Assembly: GCF_048007035.1 (NCBI RefSeq)
Contig: NZ_CP180355.1
Span: 2,046,001-2,110,000, forward strand
Source: Imperialibacter sp963977595
GTDB taxonomy: Bacteria; Bacteroidota; Bacteroidia; Cytophagales; Cyclobacteriaceae
Direction: 5' to 3'
DNA length: 64,000 bases
Positions 1-9,345 of this stretch are shown here, piece by piece (position 1 is the first letter of the stretch; each line of letters starts with the position of its first letter). The translations under genes and the position numbers were made by a program. The notes under the pieces were generated by a model, which worked only from the letters and a program-made list of their open reading frames with translations, did no database searches and was not told where the DNA came from.

Positions 1-74
1 AGGATCAGCCCACCAACAATCCCACTTAGAATGATGAGTAATGGCAAAGGAATTTTATTGAGAAAATCCGTCAT
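1..74 (-). CDS. N-terminus of an unidentified membrane protein (cut by window edge)
   Basis: Only about 24 codons are inside the window, reading MTDFLNKIPLPLLIILSGIV and on off the left edge. After a short charged start the residues are hydrophobic and glycine-rich, like a first membrane segment or signal anchor. Its ATG overlaps the stop codon of the upstream gamma-glutamylcyclotransferase-like gene (ATGA), so the two are probably translationally coupled. Too little is visible to name a family. Confidence 0.6.
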   Translation of the reverse strand, partial: MTDFLNKIPLPLLIILSGIVGGLI

Positions 75-478
75 AGTTCACTTGTATCTGGATAAAACCT
101 GCCTCCGGCAATCGGCTTTCCTTTTTTCGTGCCAGTGAATAAATAAGTCCACGCAGTAAACATTTTGCCATCCATTCGCACGTCTACCTGCCTTCTGATA
201 TATTCATCTCCTACTAATAGCGCAGGGTCGACTCCTTCATATTCATCAAGTGTAGCCCAAAAAGTCACCCTCGACGATTCCTTGATCCTATACAATTCAC
301 CAAAGGCCACTGCTTCGGCCGACAGCACCAGGCCCGGATACCAGGAAACATGGTAAAGGTACCCACTACAGCTGGCCTCTCCCAGCAGGTCAGCGTTTTT
401 CCTGAGAAAAACTGCATAAGGCCCTTCGAAACCCGACATGAGTGTGCCGTAGACAAAGATCAAATCACTTTTCTTCAT
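71..478 (-). CDS. Gamma-glutamylcyclotransferase-like (AIG2/GGCT fold) protein
   Basis: A 135-residue protein with the GGCT/AIG2 signature YGTLMSG near residues 10-16, the phosphate/substrate loop of this fold. An acidic stretch LDEYEG near residue 80 is where the family carries its catalytic Glu. Members release 5-oxoproline from gamma-glutamyl amino acids or trim related gamma-glutamylamines; the substrate cannot be read from sequence. The frame is open further upstream, but that part lies inside the preceding gene and looks non-native, so the ATG at 478 giving MKKSDLIFVYGTL is preferred. It overlaps the 3' end of the AsmA-like gene by 14 bases and the next gene by 4, so all three are probably one transcript. 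Probably cytoplasmic: no signal peptide. Confidence 0.85.
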   Translation of the reverse strand: MKKSDLIFVYGTLMSGFEGPYAVFLRKNADLLGEASCSGYLYHVSWYPGLVLSAEAVAFGELYRIKESSRVTFWATLDEYEGVDPALLVGDEYIRRQVDVRMDGKMFTAWTYLFTGTKKGKPIAGGRFYPDTSEL

Positions 479-3400
479 TTGTTCCACTTTGCTGGGTGGC
501 ATTCTTCTCGTACACCTCCTCCTGCCAATGTTTGATTTTATCCTTATTGCTTCGGGCACCGATGCTGCTGATAACGCCACTTAAAAACGCCTTTGACCAA
601 TAATTGATAATACTTCTTGAAGTATCTCTTTCAAAAAAGATTCCACCCTGGCGGGTAGAGAAAAGAGTAGGGTTGTTGGAGGAAACGATAAATGCATTGG
701 CAAAAAAACTTTCAAAGGCCTTCCCGGCTCCCTGTTTTTCCTCTTTTCTGTTTAGCACGTTTATCTTTAAATCGTTGTAAAGAAAATCCATGTTTCCAAC
801 AGCCACCGAAGTGTCGGCCTCAAAGTTGAAATATGCCTCATTGAGTTTACCGTCCCTTACCTGCACAAAGGTGATCGGCACAAGAAATGAATTTACTTTT
901 TGAAGATCCGTTGGGCCGACGCTTCCTGTCACATAGTGGGTGCCTGCCTTACTCGTCAAGTCAAATACAAAATCGGCTTTGAGCTGCCCGGCATCCATCA
1001 TAAGTGCCTGCGCATGCAAATTAGCATAGGCATTGCGAGCAATGGCCTCAGGCTTATTGGTGATATTGGTTCCCCGTGCGCTGAGTTCCGAAATCATCAG
1101 CTCGCCCGGCTCTGTGCCATCCTCAGCAAATTCCAGATAGAGAAGGGCACTATTTGTGAGTAACAATGAGTCAATTTGCAGTGGCATTTTCATTTCCAAA
1201 AGCTGAAGCTGCGGCAAGCTTCTTATCTGGTCAGCAGGAAACGGCAGCCGTTTGTCCTTAAACATCCGAACGTAAAAATTGCTTAGTTCCACCTTGCGAG
1301 CAACAATTTCATCCCCCTGAAGCAATCCAAAAAGATTGGGGTCATACAAAGCTATCTGTCGCCCCTTCGCTTGCACCCAGGGAGTTTGATGCCCTACCAC
1401 ATGGGCATGCTCGTACATACCGTAAAACGGCAGCACCGTGGGCCCTTCAATCACCACCTGTGGTGCCTGAGAGTTAATAGAAAGCCTGTCAATCTGAATT
1501 CTGTAGAGGCTATCAGGCAGGCGAAAAGCGATATTGTCCAACGACACCTTATAAGCTTCGCTAAACAGCAAGCGATCCTCTTTCATCTTCTGATTCTCAT
1601 TCATCAGGAAGCCCCTGAGCTGTATCTCGAACGAAGGAATCTCCCACGAACGGTTCTTTGCTTCATTCTGATAGCTTAGCTTGTCGCCATCGATGTTGAT
1701 ATAACCCACTGCCAAATTACCGAGTGCGGCGTTCCCGTTTGCCGGCTTACTTTTGCCGCCTTTTGGGGCTCCGGTGTTTCTATCATCTATGGCTAAAAAA
1801 TCCAACCTGGCCTGTATCGAGTCTGCCGAAAAATTTCCACTCAGCAGCAGCTCCTTTAAATCCAACCCCGAAATATCGAGTTGCGGAGCAAAAGCCATAG
1901 CAATAAACTTGCCTTCCTTGTCTGTTGCCACACGAAAGTCCAACAGAGAAATCTTCCTGTCGGCCGTGCTTAACAACAATCTGTTCAAGGTAAAGGTATC
2001 GAACCCATCCAGCCAGGAAAAATCCTGTTGGTTTGTCTCCATAGATATATCCCGGGCAAAACCTATGGGCGAATTGGCAACGGTAGATTGTTTGTCAAAA
2101 TAAATGTCGCCAAGCTCAAAAGTGATATTGCTAATCCTTTTTGAAATGGTGTCCTGTCGGGTTGTGAGCAAGCGCAGGGGAAAGTGTATCTCATTTCCTT
2201 TCACATAGTCATAGCCGCCAAGTATCCGGGTTTTTACATTATTAATTGCGGCTTCAATTCCCTTTCCCTCCGACGATCCTCCTGCGATCGCCCATTCGAT
2301 GCTTGCTCCGCCGAAAGTTGCCTGATTCCACTTAATATGATCTCCTTTTATGACCGCCAGTATATCTATTCCGCTGATGTCAATACCGGGTGTAACAAGC
2401 CTGGCAAGCCCCTTTCCCGGTGGCAACGTATAGCTAAAATCGAGGGTGGTAAAAGTGGAGTCACTAAGCGACGCTTTGATATCTTTCACATCCATATTCA
2501 CCTTGCCAGGCAAAGCAATTTTGAGCCCGGCAATAGTTGTGCTTGCATCGTCTATATGCCAATTAGTAGTGCGTCCTATTTGGTACCCAACGCCGGTCAT
2601 TCCAATTGAGTAGTCGGAAAGTTGCAGCGAAGAAGTGTCTCTTAGGTTCACAAAAAGATTGCCCCGATATATGTCAAGGTTCTTTACCTCCACTTTACCC
2701 AGCGACGCCTTCTTCAGGTCTTTTCTCCTCTGGTATGAGTTGATCCTGATATCGGGGTTTATCAGCATCACGCTGTCGGCCAGCCATTCACCCTCTACCA
2801 GAAACTCTTTCAGGTAAAAACCGGTCATTTTCATCTGTCTGATTTTACCCTCAGCCGACCAGCCTGATGGCGTATAGGGCGTTACCACCACGTTCTCAAC
2901 GATGTAATTACCCTTGATCGGATTAAAACTGAAATCTCCAATCTCCAGAATGTGGGAGTCGTCAGGGAAAAGCAGCCGGGATTGCCCTACTTTCACAACC
3001 AGGTCATCGGCGTGAAAAAATTTTGTAGAGTCGAGCTGGGTAAGGCTATCGACCCGGAAGGAGCTTGCAAACACCTCGATTTCCGGCGAACTGAATCGCT
3101 GTTTTTCTCTATCGTAAAAGTATACTTCACTTTTGTCTACCTGAAGTTTGGCCACGGAAAGGCTTGAGAATATATGGCTGATATAGGGGTAAAAGTTGGC
3201 TATTTCTCTAAACCCAATCTTTTTCTTTGGGTCATTCAGCCTTTTCAGAAAAAACTCGGAGCTACTTATCTCGAGTTTCCCAACCACAAGTTCCTTGTTT
3301 TCCCAACCGTTCCATAGCTCCACCTGACTAAGCTCAAAAGCAGGCACGTAAAATCGCTTTTGCATGTCGGCCTTCTCAGCAAACCACCTCTGACTCAAAC

Positions 3401-4751
3401 CCTGTATTGGTGCAATCACCAGGCTGTCGCCACGGATAATGGAATCGAGCGTCGAAAACCGGAATTTCTTAATAAACAATCGGTGAATGCTGTCTGGCAG
3501 AAAGTAAGCGTACTCGTCAACCGTAAAATCAATGTGCTCAAAAATCTTGTTGTCCCGACTGAAAATAACGGTGCTGGTGTCTATTCGAAACTTTCTGAGG
3601 CCCACACTGGCATTTTGCACGGTAAACCGATCCTGGTTCTTTCCCCCATAGAACTTGAGGTCCAGCAAGGCCCTGTCAAGGTCAAAGTTTTGAACTTCAA
3701 TCACATCGAAAAGAGAGGTGAGAAGCTCTACAATGGAAGTGCTCTCCTGATTTTCCCCCCGCTTTCTGGTAACCCTGGTTACCTCATTGATATTGATGGC
3801 AGGCTCTTCAAAAAATATTTCTCCTATTTGAAGGATGTTATCGTTGTAGGCCTGAATAAAATCGACGTTTGTCAGCCTGAACTTAGGAATGAAAACCTCG
3901 TAGCTATTTACACTGTCGGGCACTGGCAGCTTTTCCACCCTTGGTTTAAGCTTCAGGTTGGTGAATACAATGTCGGAAGTCTCCGTTGACAGGGAGAGGT
4001 CGTCGAACTCTACCACATGAATGCTGTCTGCCAACTTCACGCTCTGCTTGCTTATTTGCAACAAAAGCTTTTCGGTGTTCAGAAACCTGTCTTCCTTCTT
4101 CACCGACTGCCCTATCTCGAAGTTATCAACTGACGCATTGACCGGGCCTACCAGGTAGGTCTGTTGAACATCATTCAGATTTTTGATATAAGTGAAATAG
4201 CCTTCAGTGATTTTGAAGTCGGTAATCTCAAAATGATTCAGGTAATCAGTTATCAGCTGATAAAAATCCCCCGCTTCCAGCGACAGGGTGACAGACTTCT
4301 CCTCCTTCGGATTTTTGTACCACTTAATATCTGGCTGGAGAATATCTATCGCAACTACCTGTAAATTACGGTTCAGATAAAGGTCATATAAACTCTTAAT
4401 TCTCAGCGTGAGAAGCGGTATGTGGGTGATATACATGTTCTCACGGGTATCTTCCCCGGAATGGAATCGATTCTGCGATACCGAATCTACACTCAGCCGA
4501 AAGTTGCTGAAGTTGATCTGCCGCCTGAAAAGGTCAATTTCAATTTTATCGAAGCTAACGCCATAAAAACCATTGCTCTCCTCCTCCACTACCTGCACAA
4601 TGATTGTTCCGGCAAGCTTCACAGCCATCTCCCTGAGGGTGCCAATCGATAAAAAGTACAGAGCAACTGCCGACAAAGAAGTGATGAGAGTAATCTTCAG
4701 CAGATAACTTGAAAGCCGTGTCTGTTTTCGGGGTGGGCGGGGAAGCTTCAT
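465..4751 (-). CDS. Very large AsmA-like envelope protein (1428 aa)
   Basis: A basic N-terminus is followed by one membrane anchor at about residues 15-37. The rest is a long periplasmic region of repeating amphipathic beta-rich units, with alternating hydrophobic residues and recurring phrases such as ISGIDI, LSGNFSADSIQARLDF and VEVKNLDIYRGNLFVN. This pattern is that of AsmA/TamB-type proteins, which form long hydrophobic grooves thought to move lipids between inner and outer membrane. No enzyme motif is visible. The length is large even for the superfamily. The gene leads a minus-strand unit and is divergent from the WG-repeat gene across 168 bases. Family assignment rests on architecture, not on a diagnostic motif; a DUF748-type relative is an alternative. 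Confidence 0.6.
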   Translation of the reverse strand: MKLPRPPRKQTRLSSYLLKITLITSLSAVALYFLSIGTLREMAVKLAGTIIVQVVEEESNGFYGVSFDKIEIDLFRRQINFSNFRLSVDSVSQNRFHSGEDTRENMYITHIPLLTLRIKSLYDLYLNRNLQVVAIDILQPDIKWYKNPKEEKSVTLSLEAGDFYQLITDYLNHFEITDFKITEGYFTYIKNLNDVQQTYLVGPVNASVDNFEIGQSVKKEDRFLNTEKLLLQISKQSVKLADSIHVVEFDDLSLSTETSDIVFTNLKLKPRVEKLPVPDSVNSYEVFIPKFRLTNVDFIQAYNDNILQIGEIFFEEPAININEVTRVTRKRGENQESTSIVELLTSLFDVIEVQNFDLDRALLDLKFYGGKNQDRFTVQNASVGLRKFRIDTSTVIFSRDNKIFEHIDFTVDEYAYFLPDSIHRLFIKKFRFSTLDSIIRGDSLVIAPIQGLSQRWFAEKADMQKRFYVPAFELSQVELWNGWENKELVVGKLEISSSEFFLKRLNDPKKKIGFREIANFYPYISHIFSSLSVAKLQVDKSEVYFYDREKQRFSSPEIEVFASSFRVDSLTQLDSTKFFHADDLVVKVGQSRLLFPDDSHILEIGDFSFNPIKGNYIVENVVVTPYTPSGWSAEGKIRQMKMTGFYLKEFLVEGEWLADSVMLINPDIRINSYQRRKDLKKASLGKVEVKNLDIYRGNLFVNLRDTSSLQLSDYSIGMTGVGYQIGRTTNWHIDDASTTIAGLKIALPGKVNMDVKDIKASLSDSTFTTLDFSYTLPPGKGLARLVTPGIDISGIDILAVIKGDHIKWNQATFGGASIEWAIAGGSSEGKGIEAAINNVKTRILGGYDYVKGNEIHFPLRLLTTRQDTISKRISNITFELGDIYFDKQSTVANSPIGFARDISMETNQQDFSWLDGFDTFTLNRLLLSTADRKISLLDFRVATDKEGKFIAMAFAPQLDISGLDLKELLLSGNFSADSIQARLDFLAIDDRNTGAPKGGKSKPANGNAALGNLAVGYINIDGDKLSYQNEAKNRSWEIPSFEIQLRGFLMNENQKMKEDRLLFSEAYKVSLDNIAFRLPDSLYRIQIDRLSINSQAPQVVIEGPTVLPFYGMYEHAHVVGHQTPWVQAKGRQIALYDPNLFGLLQGDEIVARKVELSNFYVRMFKDKRLPFPADQIRSLPQLQLLEMKMPLQIDSLLLTNSALLYLEFAEDGTEPGELMISELSARGTNITNKPEAIARNAYANLHAQALMMDAGQLKADFVFDLTSKAGTHYVTGSVGPTDLQKVNSFLVPITFVQVRDGKLNEAYFNFEADTSVAVGNMDFLYNDLKINVLNRKEEKQGAGKAFESFFANAFIVSSNNPTLFSTRQGGIFFERDTSRSIINYWSKAFLSGVISSIGARSNKDKIKHWQEEVYEKNATQQSGTNEEK

Positions 4752-4919
4752 AAATTACACCATAGCCATCAGGTTTTTTCTAAATACTTACTAATACTGA
4801 AATTTGCTAATCATTCAGTACAAAGAGAAGTGGTGTTGTCTGCTTAGCCACAATAAAATTAGTAATTTCGCAGTCTATAGTAATTGAGATCAGCTAAAAT
4901 AAATCGGTATCGACTATTT

Positions 4920-7547
4920 ATGAAAATGCACAAACCCTTCTTGCTAGTACTGACAGTGCTGATAAGTTTTTCGTTGCATGCCGATAAGAACAAAAAAGCT
5001 GCCAAGGCGCTAGCCAAGGGCGATGTAGACAAAGCCAGAGAAATAGTTATAGAATCGCTACAGGACGACATCGTTAACCCCGGGGGCAATTATCTCTACT
5101 CACTTATCTACACGATTGACTCACTTCCCGATTACAGTATTGACAGCGCCCAAAAATATATACTTGCAGCAAGGGTCGACTGGCCATTGCTTACTGAAAA
5201 AGAGCAGGGAAAAAGTATCAAGAATGGATTTTACCCGTCTCTTTTTGAAGTACAAAAGGAGCGGGTAGACAGCCTGGCGTTTCTGAGAGCTGTGGCTCAG
5301 GGTGATGTTGTTGCCTACGAAAGCTTCTTGAGGCAATTCGCCGATGCTGACAAGGTGCCCCTCGCCAGAACAAAAAGAGATAGTGTTGCCTTCAGCGATG
5401 CCTCCGAAGTTAATACATGGCAGGCTTATCAGCGGTTTTACGAAACCTACCCCGAGGCTGAACAGGTGCCTGAAGCCCAGGAACGCTATAAAGTGCTTAT
5501 TTTCAACGACCTCACGAAAGACAGAAAGCTAAGCAGCTTCAAAGACTTCCTTCGAAATTTTCCGGCTACGCCATTTAGGAAGGAGGCCGAAGAGCAAATA
5601 TTCGAAATCATGACTGCGGCCAACGAACCCGAATCCTACCTCAGGTTCATGGCAGAGTACCCCAACTCGCACATGAAGAAAAGGGCTTTCGACTTCGTCT
5701 TCGCTATTGATCAGGCGGCCTATAACTTTCAATACTACTCACGTTATACACCCACAAGAGCCATTCAGGACTCTCTTGACAACCTGCGCAAGCTCGAAAA
5801 CATCTATCTGGCGCCCTTCTACGAAAACGACAAGTATGGGTTTTTGAAGCCTGATGGTGCTGTGTTGTTTGGGCCTACCTTTTCATCGATAAGTACCGAC
5901 TACCTATGCGGCGACATTGTAAGTGAGTTTTTGCTGGTGGATGACAAAGTTATTAATCGTCAAGGCGGCATCATTACCGAAGGGGAGTTTGATCTCGTTG
6001 AGAGTATTGGTGCTGGGTTGATCAAGGCAGGCTCGGAAGGAAAAATGGGAGTCTGGCATAAATCTGGCTACCAGATTCTTCCCCGGCAATATGACGATAT
6101 TTCGCTGCTGGACAGCAGGCTGCTTTTGATTTCAAAAGGCGAGAAGGCGGGCCTGGCTACCTACAATGGCCGGATACTTATCGCCCCGCAGTATGATGAC
6201 ATCACTGTGGAAGGCCAATTTTGGATTTTTATAAAAGATGACCTGCTAGCCTTCACCAACATCAAAAAAATTGCTGCCATTGCCAATCAGGAAGAGCTAC
6301 GGCTTTCTTTCGTCTATGAGGAATTGGAGAAGTTGCCTAATGGTGACATGATTGGATACAATGGTGATTCAGAATGCATCATCGACAAAAACCAGGAAGT
6401 TGTTATTCCTATGGGTGTTCAAAATATCTATCCTATGGGTGACAACTGGCTCGTGAAGCAGCCTTTTGGCTATCGTATTTTCTATAACGATACCCGGAAA
6501 TACTCTGACAATCTTTTTCCTGAAGTTGAATTCAATTCCCAATGGTTGGCTTGGAAAAGCGACACCGCATGGGCGCTCGTTAACAAGCAAAGCGCCAGAG
6601 GCATTATTTTCCGACTCGACTCTGCAAAACTGATCAACGAAGACGTTGCTCTCACCTTCAAGGACCTGAAAGGCACTGCACACTTTAATAACGGCTCCAG
6701 GGTCGATTTCACTAAAGGCGACAAGGTGTATGTGCTTGGCGACCCCTACCGAAAGGATAATTATGACAGCAAAAGTCAGTTTTTGGTGATAGAAAATAGT
6801 AAACTGAAAAAGGTTTACAGCATGCAGGGGAAGCTTCTGTTTGACTTAAAACAAGGCTCACTTCGTTATCTTTCTCCCAATTACCTGGTTGTTGAAAACC
6901 GAGGGAAGCAAGGCATAGTAGACACCACGGGTAAGCAAACCCTGGCCATCAAATACGACGGAATTGGGCAGGCCGATGCAGAAGGGCTGGTAACCGTGCT
7001 GCTCGACGGCAAATTTGGCAGTTATCACCTGGCCACCGGCGCTCTGGCAGCCCCTAAATATGAAACCCGTGCGAGGTACTTTAATGACCAATTGCTCACT
7101 ACCACCCTCAAAGGGGCAACCGGCTTAACCAATTTTGAAGGAAAGACTGTGCTTCCTTTTGAGTATGAGAAGGTGCAGGTTTGGAACGACTCCCTGGTGA
7201 TGGCGCAGAAAGAAGGCTTGTGGAACATCACGTCCCTTGATGGGAAAAAAACATATTATATGCCTTTCATCAACTTTCAGGTGGTGAGAGACGACAATGA
7301 AGAAAAGATACTGAAGATATACACCAACGATGGGTACGGGGTTTTGAGTAGCAAAAATGGCGTGGTGCTCGCTCCCACCTACAACGACCTCGTTAACCTT
7401 GGAAGCGACACTCTCCCACTTTATTTCGCCGAAAAGCATGTGCGGGAAGCCGAATTTTATGTGGTAGTTTACGCTGATGCCAAAGGCAATCCCATCAAAT
7501 CGCAAGCCTTTCGGGGAGAGGAGTATGACAAAATTTTCTGCCAGTAA
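4920..7547 (+). CDS. Secreted WG-repeat protein
   Basis: The chosen ATG gives a clear signal peptide (MKMHKPFLLVLTVLISFSLH, cleavage soon after) and an 875-residue product. Residues about 30-300 are charged and helical, with TPR-like wording. From about residue 300 on there are at least eight WG/beta-propeller-like repeats of the form K-x-G-(FLV)-x3-G-x-h-h-x-P-x-(YF)-D/E-x-h, for example around YGFLKPDG, MGVWHKSG, AGLATYNG, QGIVDTTG and YGVLSSKNG. WG repeats are common in Bacteroidetes surface and periplasmic proteins and are usually taken as protein-binding scaffolds. A TAATTTCG element at 4863-4870 resembles a -7 box, but its distance to an upstream TTG is too long to be convincing. Specific function unknown. 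Confidence 0.8.
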   Translation: MKMHKPFLLVLTVLISFSLHADKNKKAAKALAKGDVDKAREIVIESLQDDIVNPGGNYLYSLIYTIDSLPDYSIDSAQKYILAARVDWPLLTEKEQGKSIKNGFYPSLFEVQKERVDSLAFLRAVAQGDVVAYESFLRQFADADKVPLARTKRDSVAFSDASEVNTWQAYQRFYETYPEAEQVPEAQERYKVLIFNDLTKDRKLSSFKDFLRNFPATPFRKEAEEQIFEIMTAANEPESYLRFMAEYPNSHMKKRAFDFVFAIDQAAYNFQYYSRYTPTRAIQDSLDNLRKLENIYLAPFYENDKYGFLKPDGAVLFGPTFSSISTDYLCGDIVSEFLLVDDKVINRQGGIITEGEFDLVESIGAGLIKAGSEGKMGVWHKSGYQILPRQYDDISLLDSRLLLISKGEKAGLATYNGRILIAPQYDDITVEGQFWIFIKDDLLAFTNIKKIAAIANQEELRLSFVYEELEKLPNGDMIGYNGDSECIIDKNQEVVIPMGVQNIYPMGDNWLVKQPFGYRIFYNDTRKYSDNLFPEVEFNSQWLAWKSDTAWALVNKQSARGIIFRLDSAKLINEDVALTFKDLKGTAHFNNGSRVDFTKGDKVYVLGDPYRKDNYDSKSQFLVIENSKLKKVYSMQGKLLFDLKQGSLRYLSPNYLVVENRGKQGIVDTTGKQTLAIKYDGIGQADAEGLVTVLLDGKFGSYHLATGALAAPKYETRARYFNDQLLTTTLKGATGLTNFEGKTVLPFEYEKVQVWNDSLVMAQKEGLWNITSLDGKKTYYMPFINFQVVRDDNEEKILKIYTNDGYGVLSSKNGVVLAPTYNDLVNLGSDTLPLYFAEKHVREAEFYVVVYADAKGNPIKSQAFRGEEYDKIFCQ

Positions 7548-7582
7548 TCGCTTTCAACAACAAAGCGAGCGAAAAGTGGTTG

Positions 7583-9115
7583 CTACCAAATAGCTTCTAC
7601 TTTGCTGAGGGTTGCATTTTTCACTACAGCGCCTCCCTGCCAGCCCACCGTAAGCTTATCGTAAGGTTGTGTTGGAAAAACCAACTCAGTCAGTACCAGC
7701 TCACCTTCATTGATAAAAATCTCCAGCGAGGCAGTGTCGACAAATATCCGAATCGAGGCTGGGCGAGTACCACTAAGGAGCTTCCCAACGTGAGTAGCAG
7801 CAAAGCCCTTTTCAAAACCTACCAGACCAGATTTTGACCTGTCGATTGAAGCCACTGAATCTGAAAAATCAATCAGCACCACTTCACCGGCATCATTGCC
7901 CAGGCTGATTGAAAGACCATCGAAGCTGGTGCCATCCAGCGCCAAGTCAATCGTCACAAGAGCATCCGTAAGTTTGATTACCTGACCATTTTCTGGTTGG
8001 AACGACCTCCCACTACCAACAATGTTTCCCACCTCCTTTGCCGGGAAGTTGGTCAACACAAGCTCGCTTCCCACCCGCTTTAGCTTAAGTTCTCTTGGCA
8101 AAGTCATAGCACTTCTCCAGGCTTCGGTAGGCACCACTTGTGCATATTGCCAGTTACTCATCCATCCGAGGAAAAGCCTTCTCCCATCTTCAGCAGGCAC
8201 ATCCGACCAAGTGACGCCAGCGTAATTGTCGGTGCCCTGGTCTACCCACCTTGTAGTCGGTATTTCCTCATCGGGCACAAACTGTTTGCCATCAAAACTT
8301 CCTACAAAATACTGTGTGGCCGACCCGCCATTGGGCCCGCCGGGATTGATGCTGACCAGCAGCACCCATTTTTCTTCATTACTACCCTCTACCTTCAGTT
8401 GAAAAAGATCGGGGCATTCCCAAACACCCCCATGCGCTCCTAATTCTTTGCCGAAATCACTTTCGAAAGCCCAGTTCTTCAAGTCGGGCGAGCTGTAAAA
8501 GCTGATACGGTCAGCAACTGCCAGCGTCATGATCCATTTCCCGGCCGCAGCATTCCAGCTCACCTTGGGGTCACGAAAGTCACGAATTCCCTGGTTGGGC
8601 AGCACAGGATTTCCTTCATATTTAGTCCAGCTACGGCCTTTATCAAGACTAAAAGCTATCCCCTGATATTGAAAATCGTCTTTTCCTGCCTTTTCCATCG
8701 CAGCATCGTGGTAAGTGAAAATGGCTACCATGGCTGGGTTTTCTTCGCTGCCAAAGCCGGCGGTGTTGTTCCAGTCAACCACCGCACTGCCCGAAAAGAT
8801 ATAACCGAGGCTGTCGGGGTAAAGGGCGATGGGTAAGTGCTCCCACTTCACCATGTCCGGACTCACTGCATGTCCCCAGTGCATAGGCCCCCAAACGGTG
8901 CTGTCCGGGTAATACTGATAAAACAAGTGGTATTCACCCTCATAATATACCATCCCGTTAGGATCGTTCATCCAGTGGGCTTCGGGGGAGAAGTGGAACT
9001 GAGGGCGAAATTTTTCCTGATAGAGCTTTACCTGAGGTTCTTTCATTGGCTTACTTTGACACGCTGACAGGTACAGGAACACACATAACAGGGAGGTTGT
9101 TTGAATGGCTTTCAT
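7583..9115 (-). CDS. GH32 fructan beta-fructosidase / levanase-like lipoprotein
   Basis: A 510-residue protein with a lipobox (LYLSAC, Cys about residue 19), so it is probably anchored in the cell envelope. The catalytic core has the three hallmark motifs of glycoside hydrolase family 32: WMNDPNG (nucleophile Asp, about residue 51), RDPK (transition-state stabiliser) and ECPD (acid/base Glu). A C-terminal beta-sandwich follows, containing a SLEIFIN phrase typical of family 32. The enzyme should release fructose from levan, inulin or sucrose. No SusC/SusD pair, fructokinase or sensor is adjacent, so it is an orphan rather than part of a polysaccharide utilisation locus. The ATG at 9115 was chosen over an in-frame TTG 9 bases upstream. 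It is convergent with the WG-repeat gene. Confidence 0.92.
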   Translation of the reverse strand: MKAIQTTSLLCVFLYLSACQSKPMKEPQVKLYQEKFRPQFHFSPEAHWMNDPNGMVYYEGEYHLFYQYYPDSTVWGPMHWGHAVSPDMVKWEHLPIALYPDSLGYIFSGSAVVDWNNTAGFGSEENPAMVAIFTYHDAAMEKAGKDDFQYQGIAFSLDKGRSWTKYEGNPVLPNQGIRDFRDPKVSWNAAAGKWIMTLAVADRISFYSSPDLKNWAFESDFGKELGAHGGVWECPDLFQLKVEGSNEEKWVLLVSINPGGPNGGSATQYFVGSFDGKQFVPDEEIPTTRWVDQGTDNYAGVTWSDVPAEDGRRLFLGWMSNWQYAQVVPTEAWRSAMTLPRELKLKRVGSELVLTNFPAKEVGNIVGSGRSFQPENGQVIKLTDALVTIDLALDGTSFDGLSISLGNDAGEVVLIDFSDSVASIDRSKSGLVGFEKGFAATHVGKLLSGTRPASIRIFVDTASLEIFINEGELVLTELVFPTQPYDKLTVGWQGGAVVKNATLSKVEAIW

Positions 9116-9161
9116 AAGTGCCAATATCCAATTTTACAAGAAGATATTGAAACGAGTAGCC

Positions 9162-9175
9162 ATTTTCATGAAAAT
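9162..9175. promoter_or_regulatory. Perfect 14-bp palindrome upstream of the GH32 gene
   Basis: ATTTTCATGAAAAT reads the same on both strands and lies 47 bases upstream of the GH32 start, in a 230-base gene-free gap. Position and symmetry suit an operator, but no regulator gene is adjacent. The same gap has two similar CGATTTT words near 9215-9235. The rest of the gap shows no gene. Confidence 0.3.
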
Positions 9176-9345
9176 TTCTAAAACCGCTAAGCTAACGCTT
9201 ACTCGTTTTGCAAAATCGGTATCGGAAAATCGTTACCAAATGAGAAGCTGGCGGGGTGCTGTGACTTGCCGTTTGATCATTAGAAAACATACGCAATAAA
9301 ATACTAAAGGGAAGGGCAGATTTGGCGGGCTTTAAATACGACCGT

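Noticed and set aside
3360..3989. 209-codon plus-strand frame
   Set aside because: Antisense to the AsmA-like gene, which has a coherent fold pattern throughout; no motif or signal in this frame.
9105..9299. 64-codon plus-strand frame upstream of GH32
   Set aside because: Begins inside the GH32 signal-peptide region on the opposite strand and shows random composition; the gap more likely holds regulatory sites.
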